A stretch of 64,000 bases of DNA from Mangrovibacterium diazotrophicum (GCF_003610535.1 NZ_RAPN01000001.1:3831320-3895319); one strand, 5' to 3'. Counted from the stretch's first letter, positions 1-9,229 are shown. The notes: a model not told the origin generated them from the letters alone. Made by a program: numbers and translations.

Positions 1-84
1 TTTTTATATTTTTTACGAAATAGAAATTCGTTTGTTAATCAATAATAATTTATCGAATTTTAATGAAGGAATCAAAATCTGAGC

Positions 85-1551
85 ATGGATAGTTTTCTTT
101 CCTTTCTTTCGGAAAACCTTACGACGGTGCTGAGTGGTCTGTATTTACTGACCGTTATTTTTATTGCCATTTTAATTGTTTTGGAAAACCGTAGCCCGCT
201 GAAAACGATCAGCTGGGTATTGGTCTTGGTTTTGCTGCCGTTTGCAGGCATTGTGTTTTATTTGTTCTTCGGGCAGGAATACCGGAAGAAGAAAATGTTT
301 TCGCGCAAAGGGTTGAAAAGTCTCGAGCGCCTTCGCAAGATGACCCAGGATCAGCTGGTGCGGATGCCCCAGGTTCACAATAGTTTCGATCCGAATATTT
401 TTCGTAAAAAGCACTTGATGAGTTTGATGTTGTCGAATTCGAATGCTTTGTTGACCAGCAATAATGAAGTGCAGATTTTGAAAAACGGCGCGCAGACATT
501 CCCCGCGATTTTTCGGGCGATCGAACAAGCAAAACACCATATTCACATTGAATTTTATATTATCGACAACGATACGCTGGGGAACCAGTTAAGGGAATTG
601 CTCATCCGAAAAGCAAGGGAAGGCGTTGGAGTTCGTTTGATCTACGACGATGTTGGAAGTTGGGCTTTGCCACGCAAATACATCAACTCGTTGAAAGAAG
701 CAGGCGTGAAAATTGACTGTTTCATGAAAGTGCGTTTCCCGCATTTGACATCCAGGGCAAACTACCGAAACCATCGTAAAATTGTTGTAGTTGACGGGCA
801 CACGGGTTTTCTGGGAGGTTTAAATGTGGCCGACCGTTACCTGAATGGAACCAAGTCATTGGGTATCTGGCGCGACACGCATATGATGGTTAAAGGCGGT
901 GCGGCAACCATGCTCCAAATTATTTTTATGGCTGACTGGTATTTTGTGTCGAAAGAGATACTGCAGGGAGAGAATTATTTTCTTCCGTTGAAGGACGGTG
1001 AGGGGAAGCTGGTTCAGGTTGTCGCCAGCGGACCCGACTCGGATTGGGAAAGTATCGGGCAGGCCTATTTTTCGGCGATTGCCTCGGCTACCGAACGCGT
1101 TTACCTGACAACTCCCTACCTGATACCGACTCCGGAGATTTTGAATGCGTTGAAAGTAGCAGCCATGGGCGGGGTGGATGTTCGGATTTTGGTCCCTCAT
1201 AAATCGGATGCAATTACTCCTAAATGGAGTACCCGTTCGTTCGTTTCAGAACTGCTGGAAGCTGGCGTCAAAATTTATTTTTATGAAGCGGGCTTTTTGC
1301 ATAGCAAACTGATTGTCGTCGATGGCGTGTTTTCCTCAGTTGGGTCGGCCAATTTCGATTTCCGCAGTTTGGAGACCAACTTTGAGGTGAATGCGATGAT
1401 TTACGATGAAGAAATTGCCCGGGAACTGGAACAACAGTTTTTGGCCGATCTGCAACAAAGCCGGCAAATCGTTTCCGAAGAATGGGAACAAAGATCCCGG
1501 TCTGAGAAAGCGAAGGAATCGTTTGCCCGTCTGTTGAGCCCGATGCTTTAA
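85..1551 (+). CDS. cls: Cardiolipin synthase (phospholipase D family)
   Basis: Makes cardiolipin at the cytoplasmic membrane by phosphatidyl transfer between phospholipids. Two hydrophobic helices at the N-terminus (about residues 12-32 and 38-62) are followed by a basic linker and two phospholipase D domains. The first HKD motif reads NHRKIVVVDG near residue 230 and the second LHSKLIVVDG near 405, the latter followed by SVGSANFD, so both catalytic His/Lys/Asp sets are intact. At 488 residues the length is normal for bacterial Cls. It stands alone: the next gene begins 231 bases downstream, with no clear terminator or promoter between them. Start ATG is the first in frame and precedes the membrane helix directly. 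Confidence 0.93.
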   Translation: MDSFLSFLSENLTTVLSGLYLLTVIFIAILIVLENRSPLKTISWVLVLVLLPFAGIVFYLFFGQEYRKKKMFSRKGLKSLERLRKMTQDQLVRMPQVHNSFDPNIFRKKHLMSLMLSNSNALLTSNNEVQILKNGAQTFPAIFRAIEQAKHHIHIEFYIIDNDTLGNQLRELLIRKAREGVGVRLIYDDVGSWALPRKYINSLKEAGVKIDCFMKVRFPHLTSRANYRNHRKIVVVDGHTGFLGGLNVADRYLNGTKSLGIWRDTHMMVKGGAATMLQIIFMADWYFVSKEILQGENYFLPLKDGEGKLVQVVASGPDSDWESIGQAYFSAIASATERVYLTTPYLIPTPEILNALKVAAMGGVDVRILVPHKSDAITPKWSTRSFVSELLEAGVKIYFYEAGFLHSKLIVVDGVFSSVGSANFDFRSLETNFEVNAMIYDEEIARELEQQFLADLQQSRQIVSEEWEQRSRSEKAKESFARLLSPML

Positions 1552-1782
1552 GCGGATTTTGGGTGTTCGTTCGCACTCGAAGTTTTTCATCAAAAAAATA
1601 TTCTCAGGTGAATAATAAGTCAAGAAAATGTTTACACTTGTATTCCCGGTTTTTAGAAATCGAACTTCTTTTAAAAATTTGATTGTCAGACAAATGTGGT
1701 TGTCAAGTTTTATTTGCAGAGTTTCTGCTACCGGACATGTAGTGGTAATCTTTTTAAATGATTTTCTTTTTAGAACAGAACA

Positions 1783-3252
1783 ATGCAATCAACATTAATC
1801 CTGGTCGATTCGATAGACCAATGGAGACCATACTACGAAACCGAAACTTTAATTACAGCTGCCGATTATTTGCAGGATGACGAATTGAGCAAACGTCCTT
1901 TATTGGTCATAAACCTGTGCGGCACCATGAATTATCATTCCGAAGGCTACTACTGTTCGCTGCTGGCACAGGCACGCGGGCACAAAGTTTTACCGGATGT
2001 GGACGTTCTGAACCGGTTGGAAAACGGCGCGTTGATGCGGATGGACGACTCGTTGCAAAAAGTTTGTTACAAATGGATGCAGTCGAAGGATTCGGGCGCT
2101 GAATCGTTTGATGTTGACATCTACTTTGGCTTGACAAAGGATCCGGAACTGGCGAAGATTGCACGGTTCATTTTCGAACAACTGCCTTGTCCGCTGATCC
2201 GGGTAACGTTGGCGAACCGGGCGAAGAACCAGATCGAGTCGGTGAAGGTTTTAAACCTGAAGGAGCTTTCGGAGGACGACGAAGATCTTTTTGCCAATGC
2301 ATTGGACAACTTCAACAAGCGAATCTGGCGCCAACCGCGTCACCACAAAGCCTTTCGTTTCGATTTGGCCATTTTGCATGACCCTGCAGAGCAGTTGCCT
2401 CCGAGTAATAAGGCTGCATTGAATAAATTCATTAGTCAGGCGAAGAAAATGAATATCAACGCCGAACTGATTACCGAAGAAGATACAACCCGATTGCTGG
2501 AGTTCGACGGTCTTTTCATCCGCCAAACAACAGCATTGAACCATATAACTTATCGGCTGTCGCAAAAGGCACACCAAGCTGATATGGTCGTAATCGACGA
2601 TCCGTTGTCGATTATTCGTTGCACCAATAAAGTTTACTTGAAGGAACTATTGGATCGTGAAGGAATTCCGACACCCAAATCGAAACTGATTTTCAAGAAC
2701 AACCTGATTTCGTATTCAGAATTGACCGAATGCCTCGGAACGCCAATTGTATTGAAGATTCCGGATGGGTCATTCTCCATTGGAATGTACAAGGTGAGTA
2801 ACGAAGATGAGCTGAAGGCGGCGATGGAAAAGCTTTCTGAAAAGACTTCCGTGTTCCTGGCGCAAGAGTTTGTTCCAACGCCGTTTGACTGGCGGATCGG
2901 AATCATCAATGGTGAGCCCCTTTACGCTTGTAAGTACTTTATGGCGCGCGGCCACTGGCAAATTTATAATCACGAAGGTGCCAAAACGAAATCGGGCGCC
3001 TGGGAATCGGTGCCGGTTGGCAAAGTACCCAAGCATGTGGTTCGCAATGCGGTAAAAGCTGCCTCGTTGATTGGTAAAGGATTGTACGGTGTGGATGTCA
3101 AAGAAGTCGATGGGAAATCGCTGGTTATTGAAGTGAACGATAATCCTTCCATCGATCAGGGGGTTGAGGACGATATTTTAGGCGACGCACTGTATCGTCA
3201 AATTCTGCGCGAATTTGTTACCCGTATGGAACAAAAAGGCCGGAAATCATGA
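1783..3252 (+). CDS. RimK-like ATP-grasp ligase with N-terminal RLAN-type domain
   Basis: Predicted ATP-dependent carboxylate-amine ligase of 489 residues. The last ~220 residues form an ATP-grasp fold: a lysine-containing nucleotide-binding strand (TPIVLKIPDGSFSIGMYKV, about 320-338), AQEFVPTPFDWRIGI near 362-376, and the metal-binding end VIEVNDNPSIDQGVED near 450-465. The first ~200 residues match what I remember as the RimK-like N-terminal (RLAN) domain. RimK itself adds glutamates to ribosomal protein S6, but this longer family is not shown to do so; its substrate is unknown. Its stop overlaps the start of a GNAT gene by 4 bases (ATGA), so the two are surely co-translated and probably act on the same product. 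Confidence 0.85.
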   Translation: MQSTLILVDSIDQWRPYYETETLITAADYLQDDELSKRPLLVINLCGTMNYHSEGYYCSLLAQARGHKVLPDVDVLNRLENGALMRMDDSLQKVCYKWMQSKDSGAESFDVDIYFGLTKDPELAKIARFIFEQLPCPLIRVTLANRAKNQIESVKVLNLKELSEDDEDLFANALDNFNKRIWRQPRHHKAFRFDLAILHDPAEQLPPSNKAALNKFISQAKKMNINAELITEEDTTRLLEFDGLFIRQTTALNHITYRLSQKAHQADMVVIDDPLSIIRCTNKVYLKELLDREGIPTPKSKLIFKNNLISYSELTECLGTPIVLKIPDGSFSIGMYKVSNEDELKAAMEKLSEKTSVFLAQEFVPTPFDWRIGIINGEPLYACKYFMARGHWQIYNHEGAKTKSGAWESVPVGKVPKHVVRNAVKAASLIGKGLYGVDVKEVDGKSLVIEVNDNPSIDQGVEDDILGDALYRQILREFVTRMEQKGRKS

Positions 3253-3701
3253 GTCAACAGCAGGTTGAAGAAGCCCAAAAAACTGATTTGAAAGAGTTGT
3301 TCCGTTTGGAACAGCTCTGCTTTGATGCAGAAGCTTTTTCGCGGCGACAGTTGCGTTACCTGTTAACGCAAGCTAACAGCGATTTCCTGTTGACGCGTAC
3401 CGATGGTCAAATCAGCTCCTTCATGATTCTGCTGAAAAAGAAGAACAGCTTCGGCATGCGTTTGTACTCGATTGCTGTTTCTCCCTTGTTCCGCGGAAAA
3501 GGTTTGGGCCAGTTGATGCTCGATGAAGCGATTAAACGGGCGGCTGCCAATGGGTTCAAATATCTCACGCTAGAAGTGAGTGAAGAAAACAAAGCGGCAG
3601 TTAGTCTATATCTGCGACAAGGATTTGAAGTGTTTGGAGAACGGCGTGCTTATTACAAAGACGGCAGTAAAGCTTTGCTGATGCGAAAAGCAACAAACTA
3701 A
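3249..3701 (+). CDS. GNAT-family N-acetyltransferase (RimI-like)
   Basis: 150-residue single-domain acetyltransferase. The acetyl-CoA pyrophosphate-binding loop is visible as VSPLFRGKGLGQLML (about residues 77-91), with the following beta-bulge/helix segment LEVSEENKAAVSLYLRQGF near 112-130 and a C-terminal RRAYYKDG that resembles RimI. The start overlaps the upstream ATP-grasp ligase stop by 4 bases, so it is translationally coupled. Acceptor unknown: it could acetylate the amine made or exposed by the ligase, or a ribosomal or other protein N-terminus. The gene is followed by a heptanucleotide repeat and a convergent gene. Confidence 0.88.
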   Translation: MSQQQVEEAQKTDLKELFRLEQLCFDAEAFSRRQLRYLLTQANSDFLLTRTDGQISSFMILLKKKNSFGMRLYSIAVSPLFRGKGLGQLMLDEAIKRAAANGFKYLTLEVSEENKAAVSLYLRQGFEVFGERRAYYKDGSKALLMRKATN

Positions 3702-3719
3702 AATCCGAACTTTCGTACT

Positions 3720-3768
3720 CTCTGCTCTTCGCCCTTCGCTCTTTGCCTCTTGCCCTTCGCCCTCTGCC
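3720..3768. repeat. Heptanucleotide tandem repeat, 7 units
   Basis: Seven consecutive 7-base units with consensus CTTCGCC: CTCTGCT, CTTCGCC, CTTCGCT, CTTTGCC, TCTTGCC, CTTCGCC, CTCTGCC. It is a pure pyrimidine-plus-G strand. It fills most of the 68 bases between the convergent acetyltransferase and threonine dehydratase genes and ends one base before the stop codon of the latter. No hairpin can form within it. Confidence 0.85.
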
Positions 3769-3769
3769 G

Positions 3770-4726
3770 CTACACAAACTCGTGAAATGGCAGTTTCTCC
3801 AGATCAACGTTTCCACCACTCAGGATGATACCAATTTTCTTGCCCCTGTAATCAAATTTGTTTTCGAGAATCGCAGCCAAAGGTACAGCGCCGGATGGTT
3901 CAACAATGATTTTCATGCGTTCCCAAATCATACGCATGGCACGAACAATGCCGCGCTCCGACACGGTCACAATCTCGTCTGTTTTACGCTGGATGATGCG
4001 GAAGTTGATCTCGCCAACCGAGGTCAAAAGTCCATCGGCAATAGTTTTCGGATTGACAGACGGAATCAGTTTTTTTTCGTGAAACGATCGGTAGGCATCG
4101 TCGGCACCTTCAGGCTCGGCCCCAATAATCATTGTTTTCGGACTCATTGCGCGCGTGGCAATTGACGTACCACTTAAAAGTCCGCCACCACCTACGGGGC
4201 ACATGATAATGTCGAATGGCCCATTGTCTTCAATTAATTCCTTGGCTGCAGTACCCTGCCCGCAAATAACATTGAAATTGGTGTACGGATGAATTTCGCG
4301 GGCACCGGTTTCAACCGCAACATTAGCTAAGGTCGTTTCACGGGCTTCCAGCGTTGGCTCGCAAAAAGTGATTTTGCCGCCGTAGCCTTCAACAGCCTGC
4401 CGTTTGATGGTTGGAGCAGTTCGCGGCATAACAATGTAAGCCGGAATTCCGCGCATACTCGCCGCCAATGCCAAGGCTGCAGCATGATTACCCGATGAAT
4501 GCGTACAAACGCCATTGGCAGCCTGTTCGTCAGTCAGCGAAAATACGGCATTGATGGCTCCTCTGAATTTAAAGGCGCCGACCTTCTGGAGGTTCTCGCA
4601 CTTGAAATGGAGTTCACAGTCCAGAATCCGGTTCATGGTTGAGGAGCTGAGTACGGGAGTACGATGCACAAAGGGTAGAATTCGTTCGTGCGCTTGTTCA
4701 ATATCAGTAAATTCAGGGAGTTTCAT
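3770..4726 (-). CDS. Threonine/serine dehydratase, PLP fold type II
   Basis: Deaminates L-threonine (to 2-oxobutanoate) and/or L-serine using PLP. The PLP lysine is K53 in VGAFKFRGA; the substrate loop SGNHAAALALA follows near 78-88, and the phosphate-binding glycine loop GGGGLLSG is near 177-184. At 318 residues it lacks the C-terminal ACT-like regulatory domain of biosynthetic IlvA, so it resembles catabolic TdcB or serine racemase; which activity dominates cannot be read from sequence. It is last in a minus-strand operon, 11 bases after the prsW-like gene. Stop TAG is next to the heptamer repeat. Confidence 0.88.
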   Translation of the reverse strand: MKLPEFTDIEQAHERILPFVHRTPVLSSSTMNRILDCELHFKCENLQKVGAFKFRGAINAVFSLTDEQAANGVCTHSSGNHAAALALAASMRGIPAYIVMPRTAPTIKRQAVEGYGGKITFCEPTLEARETTLANVAVETGAREIHPYTNFNVICGQGTAAKELIEDNGPFDIIMCPVGGGGLLSGTSIATRAMSPKTMIIGAEPEGADDAYRSFHEKKLIPSVNPKTIADGLLTSVGEINFRIIQRKTDEIVTVSERGIVRAMRMIWERMKIIVEPSGAVPLAAILENKFDYRGKKIGIILSGGNVDLEKLPFHEFV

Positions 4727-4737
4727 CTTGTTGAATG

Positions 4738-5439
4738 TTAATTGTGTTTGAGCGGATCTTTCGAGTTATAGTCGAAACGAAAGACAGAACTATCGGAAAG
4801 CTCCCGCATCTTTTTCAAACCAAAGCGCCACATCCAAATGACGAAGGGGATGAAAAGCAGGAGTAACAATTGTTGTTGGGACATCAGGATAAAGTCGTAA
4901 ATGCCGTGCAGCAGCATGGGGACCAGTAGTGCCATGCGAATCATCGCCGGTCGCCGGTCGGCATAAAAGCGCGCCATACCGAAAAAGTAGCCCATGCTCA
5001 CACCAAACAGGAAATGAGCTGGAACAGCAGTCAGTGCCCGGGTGATTCCAACGCCGTGCCCATAGTTTAACACGTACATCACATTCTCAACTCCCGCAAA
5101 ACCGAGTGAGATGAAAACGGCGTACACGATCCCGTCAAACTTTTCGTTGAAATCCCGGCTTTTCCAAATGAGGAGGTACAGGAAGATAAATTTGAAAAGC
5201 TCCTCTGTGAAAGCGGCCACCACGAATGCATTCCAGAATGCCCGCAGATACCCGCTAAACAGATCAATAAAGCCCATCAGAAAGCGCTCAACAAAAAGAA
5301 CCGGGATGACAGAAATGGCACCCAGTGCCAATGCTTTTAACAAAAGCTGCCAGGGTTCTTTCTCATATTTGTCGCGCAGCCAGATGTAGGCTAGTAAAAT
5401 GGCTACCGGGGCCAGGGCAATCAGCAGGAGGCTATTCAT
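4738..5439 (-). CDS. PrsW-family intramembrane metalloprotease
   Basis: 233-residue polytopic membrane protein with about seven hydrophobic helices. The family signature is visible in order: two adjacent glutamates in AFTEELFKF (about 76-84), GFAGVENVMYV (about 113-123), AHFLFGVSMGYFFG (about 141-154) and LLHGIYDF (about 177-184). These supply the Glu/His residues of the CPBP/PrsW glutamic-type active site. The founding member, B. subtilis PrsW, cleaves an anti-sigma factor (RsiW); an ECF sigma factor is encoded about 8 kb away, but no direct link is shown. It sits between PNP (2-base gap) and threonine dehydratase (11-base gap). Confidence 0.85.
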   Translation of the reverse strand: MNSLLLIALAPVAILLAYIWLRDKYEKEPWQLLLKALALGAISVIPVLFVERFLMGFIDLFSGYLRAFWNAFVVAAFTEELFKFIFLYLLIWKSRDFNEKFDGIVYAVFISLGFAGVENVMYVLNYGHGVGITRALTAVPAHFLFGVSMGYFFGMARFYADRRPAMIRMALLVPMLLHGIYDFILMSQQQLLLLLFIPFVIWMWRFGLKKMRELSDSSVFRFDYNSKDPLKHN

Positions 5440-5441
5440 GC

Positions 5442-6254
5442 TTAAATTTCTTCAATCAGTTGTTTCAGGATTTGGGTCATGAATGGTTCCGATTTCATCG
5501 CGACTTCCTGAACTTCCTCGTGCGAGATTTCCACGATTTCTCCAGGAACGCCGCTGTCGGTCACGATCGAAATCCCAAAAACTTTCATGTTCATGTGGCG
5601 TGCAACGATCACCTCAGGCACGGTTGACATACCCACCACGTCGCCGCCCAGAATGCGGAACATTTTATATTCGGCCGGGGTTTCGAAGGTCGGACCTTGT
5701 ACGCCAACATAAACGCCTTCCTTGATTTCAATCTTGTTTTTAAGGGCGATGAACTTGGCTTTTTGGCGCAGTTCCTTGCAGTAAGCCTGGCTCATATCGG
5801 GGAAACGAGGTCCCAGTTCTTCAATATTTTTACCGTGCAACGGGTGCTCCGGAAACATGTTGATGTGGTCGTTGATAATCATCAAATCACCGATCTTGAA
5901 ATCGGGATTCAGACCGCCGGTAGCGTTGGACACGAATAGATACTCGATCCCCAGTTTTTTCATGACACGAACCGGGAAGGTTACTTCTTTCATGTTGTAG
6001 CCTTCGTAGTAGTGGAACCTGCCTTGCATGGCCAAAACCTGCTTGCCACCAAGCTTTCCTGAAATTAGATGGCCATTGTGTCCCTCGACGGTGGAAACCG
6101 GAAAGTTGGGAATTGCCTCGTAAGGGATTTCTTTTTCAACTTCGATTTCCTTGGCTAATCCGCCCAGTCCTGAGCCCAGGATGATGCCGATTTCGGGTTT
6201 ACACTGTATTTGTTCGCTGATGTAGTTTGCGGTTGCTTCGATTGTCTTTAACAT
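5442..6254 (-). CDS. Purine nucleoside phosphorylase, trimeric class
   Basis: Phosphorolysis of purine (deoxy)nucleosides to base and (deoxy)ribose 1-phosphate in purine salvage. Motifs of the trimeric PNP/MTAP class are visible: GSGLGGLAKEI (phosphate loop, about 27-37), VEGHNGHLISG (about 76-86), FVSNATGGLNPDFKIGDLMI (about 110-129), and VGMSTVPEVIVARHMNMKV (about 211-229). 270 residues is typical. The start ATG lies 56 bases inside the 3' end of lpxK in another frame; family alignment supports this start because the phosphate loop follows at the usual distance. Confidence 0.92.
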   Translation of the reverse strand: MLKTIEATANYISEQIQCKPEIGIILGSGLGGLAKEIEVEKEIPYEAIPNFPVSTVEGHNGHLISGKLGGKQVLAMQGRFHYYEGYNMKEVTFPVRVMKKLGIEYLFVSNATGGLNPDFKIGDLMIINDHINMFPEHPLHGKNIEELGPRFPDMSQAYCKELRQKAKFIALKNKIEIKEGVYVGVQGPTFETPAEYKMFRILGGDVVGMSTVPEVIVARHMNMKVFGISIVTDSGVPGEIVEISHEEVQEVAMKSEPFMTQILKQLIEEI

Positions 6255-7299
6255 AGCCTACAATTTTTTTGTTGAAACTTTTTCCTTCGTTATCCAGGAA
6301 CTTAATTTCAACCGGTATATAGAATAAACTTGCTTTCACGTCATCGCTGAGTCCTTCTGCAAATCGTAGCCGGACGGCATCTTTTTCCGTCGTTAGGATG
6401 AAGGCATTTTTTGTTTTATGCGCTCCAAACAGCTGTTCGATTTCCTTAAAGTCCCGATTTGTGAAGTTATGATGATCACTAAACACGATTTCGTCCAACA
6501 GGTTTGATTTTGATTTTAAATAATCGCGGAACGGAGCGGGATTAGCAATGCCAGCCAGCAGAATACTGTTGGTGTTTCCCTCTTTAAAGTTTGGAGTTTC
6601 TTTTGCTTTTTCGGGGAAAACGGGCTGCGGTTTGCCATAGGCCATCGTGGTGAAATAGAGCGACTGGTAGGGACGCAGGTTCACGTTCTTCATGATGATC
6701 CGGCGGGAAATCGGCGTTACTTCGTCGGGACACTTGGTGTAAATAATGATGTTGGCGCGGCGGCGTTGGTGAACACGTTCGCGCAGGCGGCCCATTGGCA
6801 GCAGGTGATCTTCCTCAATCGGGCGGTTATAATCGATGAGCAGGATGTTGATTCCGGGTGTTACTTTCCGGTGTTGGTAAGCATCGTCCAGTAAAATCAC
6901 ATCCGGCGAATTGGTCTGATCTTTCAACAAAGTCTCAATTCCATGAACTCTGTTCTCATCAACAGCAACGGTTGCTTCGGGGTATTTCTGCTTAATTTGA
7001 AGAGGTTCGTCTCCTACGTTCTGAACGTTCGACGTTTCCTGAACCAGGAAAAATCCTTTCGTTTTCCGCTTGTATCCGCGACTCAATGTTGCCACCTCCA
7101 CTTCATGCTTTCGCAGGAGTTTCACCAGGTATTCGGTATGCGGTGTCTTCCCGGTTCCTCCAACCGTAATGTTCCCGATGGAAATGACGGGAATTTCGAA
7201 TTCGGTGGATTTGAATACTTTGGAGTCATAGAGCATGTTCCGGATGTAAACAATTAGTCCGTAAATTAAAGAGAGTGGATATAGGAGAATTTTCAGCAT
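6199..7299 (-). CDS. lpxK: Tetraacyldisaccharide 4'-kinase
   Basis: Phosphorylates the 4' position of the lipid A disaccharide precursor at the inner membrane, giving lipid IVA. An N-terminal hydrophobic segment (about residues 5-20) anchors it; the Walker A loop VGGTGKTPHTEYLV is near 46-59, and the LpxK-type DDAYQHR motif is near 140. 366 residues is usual. Shows that the cell makes lipid A. First gene of the lpxK-PNP-prsW-dehydratase operon. Its 3' end overlaps the PNP gene by 56 bases, a long overlap for genes on the same strand. Confidence 0.93.
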   Translation of the reverse strand: MLKILLYPLSLIYGLIVYIRNMLYDSKVFKSTEFEIPVISIGNITVGGTGKTPHTEYLVKLLRKHEVEVATLSRGYKRKTKGFFLVQETSNVQNVGDEPLQIKQKYPEATVAVDENRVHGIETLLKDQTNSPDVILLDDAYQHRKVTPGINILLIDYNRPIEEDHLLPMGRLRERVHQRRRANIIIYTKCPDEVTPISRRIIMKNVNLRPYQSLYFTTMAYGKPQPVFPEKAKETPNFKEGNTNSILLAGIANPAPFRDYLKSKSNLLDEIVFSDHHNFTNRDFKEIEQLFGAHKTKNAFILTTEKDAVRLRFAEGLSDDVKASLFYIPVEIKFLDNEGKSFNKKIVGYVKDNRSNRKLHQRTNTV

Positions 7300-7344
7300 A
7301 AACTCGTTTTGTATGGCGAATTTATCAAAATGAATTGAAATAAA

Positions 7345-7371
7345 AGAAGCTACTCCTAAGGGGTAACTTCT
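7345..7371 (-). terminator. Possible terminator of sppA
   Basis: Imperfect hairpin: AGAAG and CTTCT arms, one mismatch, then a TAC/GTA and TCC/GGG stem around a short TAA loop. On the minus strand it is followed by CTTTTATTTC. It separates sppA from the lpxK operon. Confidence 0.45.
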
Positions 7372-7439
7372 CTTAAACGTATTTTATTGTCCTAAAATCT
7401 TATTTGTGCGGGAGTTAGCATTTGTTGATCCCGGAGGTT

Positions 7440-9203
7440 TTACTCAAATTTAATATCGTAAGGCATTCGAGCCAGGATACCTTTTGAGTTCACCACATTC
7501 TTGAGCTGTTCATACAATTTGTACTGGTCGCCCAATTCGCGTTCCATGAAGAAGCTTTGAGCCTCACCTGTTAAATCCTTCAGCAATTCTTCCAGTGGAT
7601 CTTTCAACTTGGGAAGTTTGGTGATTCGGTAATCTTCCAGTTTGGCCATTTGAGCAGCCAGTTTCACCGCATCAGTTACACCACCGTACAAATCGACCAG
7701 ACCGATTTCCTTCGCATTTGATGATGCCCAAACGCGACCCTGCCCGATTTCGTCTACTTGTTCTTTGGTCATGGTGCGGCCATCGGCAACACGACCAATG
7801 AATGTATCGTAACCACGCTCGATGTAAGCTTGCATTTTCGAACGTTCGAAGCCAGTCAGCGGCCGGGTAACCGAAAGAAGATCTGAATTGGCATTTGTAG
7901 AAACCACATCTTCGGTAATACCAAGCTTATCATTCAGCAGTTCTCCGGCGTTCGGAATCATCCCGAAAATACCGATGGAGCCGGTAATTGTTGTGCGATC
8001 GGCCATGATGGTGTCGGCAGCGGCAGAAATATAGTAACCACCGGACGCTGCGACGTCGCCCATGGACACGATAACCGGTTTGGTTTCTTTGGCAAGTTTC
8101 ACTTCGCGCCAGATAACTTCCGATCCGTAGGCGCTTCCTCCCGGAGAATTCACACGCAATACAATTGCTTTGATGGAGGAATCGCGACGTGCTTCGCGGA
8201 TAGTTCTGGAAAGTGCTTCGGATTTGATGCCGTCAGTGTCGGTTCCGTCAATGTCGCCTTCGGCATAAATAACAGCGATCTTATCGCGGATCAAACCTTT
8301 GCCTGAGCTTGCCGGAACTTTGGCATATTTGTCTACACCAATCGCCGGAACATCGTCTTCCATGTCAATTCCGGTTAGTTCTTTCAGGGTGTTGATCATT
8401 TCGTCTTTGTACATCAAGGTGTCGATCAAGCCGGCTTTCACCAGTTCTTCGGCAGGCATAAACATGGTCACCGAGTCGGCCAGTTGATTGATTGCCTCCG
8501 GACTTAGTTTGCGTGAGGCAGCGATATCTTCGACCATGGCCGACCATACGCTGTTGAGGTATGTTTGCGTTTGAAGCTTATTCTCCGGGCTCATATCTTC
8601 CCGGATGAAGGGCTCAACAGCTGCTTTGAATTTTCCGTGACGGATGATTTGCATTTCGACCCCCAATTTTTCCAGGGCTTTTTTGTAGAAGGTGCGCACG
8701 CTGCTTAAACCTTTCAATTCGAGCATTCCTTGCGGATTTAGCGCAATTTGGTCGGCAACCGACACCAGGTAATAGGCTTTTTGTGAAAACGAATCGCCGT
8801 AGGCATACACAAATTTGCCCGACTCTTTAAAGTCGATCAGTGCTTTCCTGATTTCTTCGACCGTGGCAACCCCTGCCTGAATGCCGCTTGGACACAGGTA
8901 GATTCCTTTGATTTGGTCGTCGGTTTTTGCTTTCTCGATGCTCTCCAGGATGTTGTCTAATCCTGTTTTTCCGCTGCTGTAAAAACCATTAAACGAAAAA
9001 TCGTCGAAGGGAGTGTTGGCGGCTCGCTCGACGATTTCATTTTTAAAATCGAGTATCAAAACCGAATTATCTTCAACGACAACCGGCTTGTCGGTATATG
9101 ACATGATTGCCGAGAAAACGCCGATTAACAGGAAAAAACCGACAATACCGGCAATGATCAAACCGACAATTGTTGCCAGCATGTACTTTAAAAAATCTTT
9201 CAT
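7440..9203 (-). CDS. sppA: Signal peptide peptidase SppA, 67-kDa type
   Basis: Membrane-bound serine protease that degrades leftover signal peptides, with a Ser/Lys dyad. One N-terminal membrane helix (about residues 10-35) is followed by two tandem S49 domains. The general-base lysine is K193 in GKFKAAVEPF in the N-terminal domain, and the nucleophile is S387 in VAASGGYY in the C-terminal domain, the split-site arrangement of E. coli SppA. 587 residues is close to E. coli (618). Read divergently from folK across 91 bases. Confidence 0.93.
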   Translation of the reverse strand: MKDFLKYMLATIVGLIIAGIVGFFLLIGVFSAIMSYTDKPVVVEDNSVLILDFKNEIVERAANTPFDDFSFNGFYSSGKTGLDNILESIEKAKTDDQIKGIYLCPSGIQAGVATVEEIRKALIDFKESGKFVYAYGDSFSQKAYYLVSVADQIALNPQGMLELKGLSSVRTFYKKALEKLGVEMQIIRHGKFKAAVEPFIREDMSPENKLQTQTYLNSVWSAMVEDIAASRKLSPEAINQLADSVTMFMPAEELVKAGLIDTLMYKDEMINTLKELTGIDMEDDVPAIGVDKYAKVPASSGKGLIRDKIAVIYAEGDIDGTDTDGIKSEALSRTIREARRDSSIKAIVLRVNSPGGSAYGSEVIWREVKLAKETKPVIVSMGDVAASGGYYISAAADTIMADRTTITGSIGIFGMIPNAGELLNDKLGITEDVVSTNANSDLLSVTRPLTGFERSKMQAYIERGYDTFIGRVADGRTMTKEQVDEIGQGRVWASSNAKEIGLVDLYGGVTDAVKLAAQMAKLEDYRITKLPKLKDPLEELLKDLTGEAQSFFMERELGDQYKLYEQLKNVVNSKGILARMPYDIKFE

Positions 9204-9229
9204 ATTCGTGATTTATTGTTTTGTGTTTG

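Noticed and set aside
3743-4165. Open plus-strand frame of 140 codons opposite the threonine dehydratase
   Set aside because: It lies inside a well-supported PLP enzyme on the other strand and has no recognisable motif.
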